This document shows, one piece after another, positions 60,547 to 64,000 of a DNA stretch of 64,000 nt. The notes under the pieces are model-generated. The model saw only the letters and a list, made by a program, of their open reading frames with translations, did not search any database and was not told the origin of the DNA. The position numbers and the translations under genes were made by a program. How positions within the stretch are numbered: position 1 is the first letter of the stretch; each line of letters starts with the position of its first letter. The stretch spans positions 248,001-312,000 of the forward strand of contig PTFA01000369.1 in NCBI GenBank assembly GCA_003342895.1, in the 5' to 3' direction. The stretch is from Casuarius casuarius (lineage: Eukaryota; Chordata; Aves; Casuariiformes; Casuariidae).

Positions 60547-62605
60547 TAAGGAGGAAAAGGCATAGCAAGAAATGTATATAAACTTGCCGGAAATGAATTT
60601 AGGCTGAAAACTAGAAAATGCTCTATAGTCCTCATAGCAGTGAGGTTCTAAATCAATATTCCAATAAGAATAATAAGGACAAGGATATACTCTTGTAAGA
60701 ATAGGAATTAATCAGTGAGATGGTTATCAGCAGTAACTAAGAAGTCAGTTTGGTGATCCTGATGGTGACTTACTTTTCCATTCCAGTGGCTTTAACAAAG
60801 CTAGGTGTATTGATCAGCATTCTTTTGGATTATGTGACATCATGCTCAAACTTCTCCAACATAATGCTCTTAAGAACTTACTCTGTGTTTTTAAGTATCT
60901 CTGACTCTTTAAGGAGCCTGCACGTGACACTAAACAAAAAAATTAATTGCAACATGCTTTGCTTCTAAATAGACATAATCAAAATAGATCTATCAAACTA
61001 GATGGTAGGAAGAGACTGACTTAAATGCATAAAAGGTGTTCTTCCAAGCTGCAGAACACAAAGCAACTGAGTATGTGACTCGGAATTTGTTATCTTTCTA
61101 CATAACGACTAGAATCACGAGAATTAATGCATTACATTTCACTGGCATATGTAGCTTCCTAAGGGTTTATTTTTCTGTCTTCAAGACTTAGAGGTGCCAG
61201 ACATATCCAAGTAGTTGTCACCAACCAAGAAAGAACATCTTTGGCATCCATTGTGCTTAGTCAGACAAAAAACCTCTGAAATAGCAGAGCTGTTAATTGG
61301 GTGACCTGGTCACTGAGAATAATTAAAAAATTAATGGCACAGTACTGAAACTCAAGTTTCCTAACTGTTTGGCTGAAAAACAATTTTAATTTGCTTCATA
61401 TTTTTTCTTATGACTATTAAAATAATGGATGTAGTAGCTCATGAAACGTTATTTTGGAATAACATCTAGATAAGCTGGCAAGGATCCTTGTGCAGGGGTA
61501 GAAAACCATGATTCAAATCCCTGCCCTGAATGATGAAAAGACTTAGTTTGAACTGAGAGCTCTTATCTCTCAAGTGAGAATCCAAAGCCTGAGATGTTAT
61601 GAAATATTTGGAAGCACTATTTAGGATCCTATATTAATTCCTCTTGTTAGAGCTATTTCACAGTCTACTATATTTTTGGAGTTTTATGCAGAGGTTTCAG
61701 TAAAAGTTTAGTTATTAAAACATGAAATATAGTCAGTGTCAAAGCCTGAAAGCATTCTGCTGTCTTGTCTGATGAGCAGAGGGGTATTCCTGTGGACCAG
61801 TTAACACCATCTAACAGTAGCTGAACTCTGAGCTTCTGAGAGGGTCTCTTTATCAGAAAAGGCAAGGTGAAAAGGAAATCCAAATCTCTAGTCTGAACCA
61901 TAAACTGTTTTTTTCCCCCTAGTCTAAACTGTCAATGATTGCTTGCCAAAAAGCAAAGGGGGAAAAAAAACAAAGGAACTTACTACATTTTAAATTAAGG
62001 TTAACATGTTTATTAATTATTTAGAGTCTGCAAACATTGTCATATTCTCTATCCCAAATATGTTTAGAATCTGTTCAATTATTAAATTACTGTTAAATTA
62101 AATTGCTATTAAAGAGACTCCTGAGGAAGAAGTGAATTTGTTTTAACTGAAATGGCTGCCTCAGCCCTATGTATGCTGCAAATGCAACTAGATGATCTAC
62201 CTGTTCTTTCTGCACCTGTATTCAGCACTGTTTTCATTCCCATTTAAGTGAAATTTCAAGGGGTGTAGTTGTAATAAATTCAATATATAAACACGTCAAA
62301 GAAGAGGTTCTATTTCCTATGTCCTATGTAATACCACACTACAAACCATTATTTTATTACCAGATTTTTCTTAGTATGAAAAAGAATTAAACCAGCTTTT
62401 TTGGTTGAAGAAAAGTACTGCACAGGAAAATGACCTAATGGTCTTTGATACTGAATCACTTCATAATACAGTCAATGTATTTTCTATTAGTTACTTAATT
62501 TTTTCAAATATATTGACTATCCAACCTGCCTTTTAGAGTCTCTTTTAACAAAGCAGCACCTTTCAAAACTGAAACTTGCATGCAACATTTTGTGTCACTT
62601 ATGTG

Positions 62606-62673
62606 ATGGAAAATGCTAAGGCCAGGTTATTTTTACACCATGGAAAATGCTAAGGCCAGGTTATTTTTACATC
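62606..62673. repeat. 34-bp tandem duplication (two units, one mismatch)
   Basis: Units 62606-62639 and 62640-62673 are adjacent direct copies beginning ATGGAAAATGCTAAGGCCAG. They differ by one C/T near the end. Near identity indicates a fairly recent duplication. Confidence 0.96.
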
Positions 62674-64000
62674 ATGCACATGGGAAGCATCCTTTAGATA
62701 GTGTTTAATTTTGCCAGGTTTTACACATGTGCTTTACCCTCTTGCTTAAAACAGTTGTAGATCAGAAGATAAATAGTTCTTCGTTAGTGAAAGCAGTGTG
62801 CTCTAACGAAGTGAGGGATTATCTTCTTTTAGAAATCTCATGACTCAACAGCTGTGATGTCCCAACTGATGAAGAGACTGCCTCGAGAGCTTTTTCCCAC
62901 CAGTATATTCAGGATTTATTTATTTTATTGCTGAAATACAGTACAGTACTGTTTTTAATGGATCAGGAGAAAAATAGAAATAACTAGTCAAGTCTGGATA
63001 CAAATGAAAAGCTCCAGTAAACAAACAAAAAAGGTTCCAATAAATAAAAGTTACGTAAGTGGGTGTAATAGTATATTTTGTATTATAAAGATTGTTCTTT
63101 ACATAAGAATTCACAGAATAATTTCCTGTTTTCTATAATATTTACCCTTTCATAATTCTGGATATTTTATACTGCTTTTATGGACACATTGACTGAGAAA
63201 ATCAGTCTAGGTTTTATGATTAAAATAAAGGATTTATCACAGTGATTTTTCTATGCTAGGTCTACTTAGAGCTGAAATGACTGTATGCTGCTAAAAACAG
63301 TAGTTGGACTTGACAATACGTTTGTAAGCAATTCTTGCTTGCAAATATTCAAGTCACAGTGGGATCAAATGATACGAACACCAGTGCCCATTATTTTCTG
63401 TGTAAGGGACCTCTTTTAATAAGCATCGCTGTCTGCAGCTTGTTTGCGTTTTGTGTACCCGTATGAAACTTGCATCTCTGGTGCAGTCAGTGGTGCAAAG
63501 CTCTGTTGTAATGAAGGACTGAAGACTTCTTGCTGCAACATGAGTGGGGGTAAGGAAAGTGTTTATAGAAGTTGCTTTAGGGAATAATTCTTGTCATGCA
63601 TGCATCAGCTTTTCCTCTGACAGAGTAACTCTTAAATCATATCTACCAGGTAATGTTAACCACCTGCGGAAGAATTTAAAACAGACTCTTAGTTCCCTCT
63701 CCACATCTTCTCCCCACAAACACTACTCTGCAGACCACTTCACTTTTGTAATATTATTTTCTAAACTGTTTAATATGTTCTGCTGCTGTTTACACCATCT
63801 GTTCCTTGCAGACAGTTGTCTGACACCTCCATTCACTATACTGGCAATGGCTAAACTAGTGCCAGAACTGGCAAAAACATTTTACCTTGTTCTCCTGCAT
63901 GGCTGTTTATCTTCCCCTTGTTTATCATTCTCTAAATTAGAAAGTGAAATCCTTGCTCCAGATGCAGCCAAATCCATCACTGATCTACTAATAACGGAAA

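Larger units (their letters stand above)
52606..64000. other. Gene-poor AT-rich stretch
   Basis: No recognised gene. The longest frame, 154 codons on the minus strand (59131-59595), has no domain, is rich in Phe, Ser and Leu, and probably arose by chance. Small structures include a hairpin at 57664-57682 (ACTGGTAT, 3-nt loop, ATACCAGT), T13 at 55520-55532, a repeat/hairpin cluster at 60433-60546 and the tandem duplication at 62606-62673. The part at 53.79-54.12 kb is richer in GC, but I could not assign it. Confidence 0.5.

Overview
The window is vertebrate nuclear DNA, AT-rich and almost free of recognisable protein-coding exons. The only clear interspersed repeats are CR1 non-LTR retrotransposons (LINEs): one with endonuclease and early reverse-transcriptase sequence, one with the second half of the reverse transcriptase and the 3' end, one with the RT C-terminus and 3' UTR, one tiny 3' tail and one much older, heavily decayed copy. 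CR1 as the dominant repeat, low repeat density overall, and no primate- or rodent-type SINEs or L1 point to a bird. Another sauropsid (crocodile or turtle) cannot be excluded. One N at 51209 shows that this is draft assembly sequence.

Layout: 1-10 kb is gene-poor, with a diverged 0.25 kb direct duplication (460-703 and 3342-3615), a 28-bp tandem duplication and an AT-rich stretch that looks like candidate regulatory DNA (6021-6540). 10-24 kb holds one 55-bp CR1 tail, an old inverted-repeat fragment, several low-confidence exon-like ORFs and a 24-bp perfect palindrome. The centre, 24-28.3 kb, is the most structured part. A broken CR1 on the minus strand (24050-25300) abuts a GC-rich segment and a CpG island (about 25441-25745) that carries the palindromic promoter element TCTCGCGAGA. 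Another broken CR1 on the plus strand follows (27599-28317). 28-40 kb is gene-poor, with a pyrimidine-rich block (35.4-36.95 kb) and a (TA)12 tract. 40.27-41.48 kb is a 1.2 kb decayed CR1 on the minus strand. 41.5-64 kb is gene-poor, with an ancient CR1 tail near 52.3-52.6 kb and a 34-bp tandem duplication near 62.6 kb.

No operon-like or pathway organisation is visible. The best reading is an intergenic or long-intronic stretch containing one probable CpG-island promoter of unknown target. All CR1 ORF2 pieces are broken by frameshifts or stops and 5'-truncated, so none can be autonomous. Exon-like ORFs with good splice signals are reported as findings, not as genes, because chance ORFs of this size are expected in 64 kb. 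No virus-derived sequence, CRISPR array, rRNA or tRNA was recognised.
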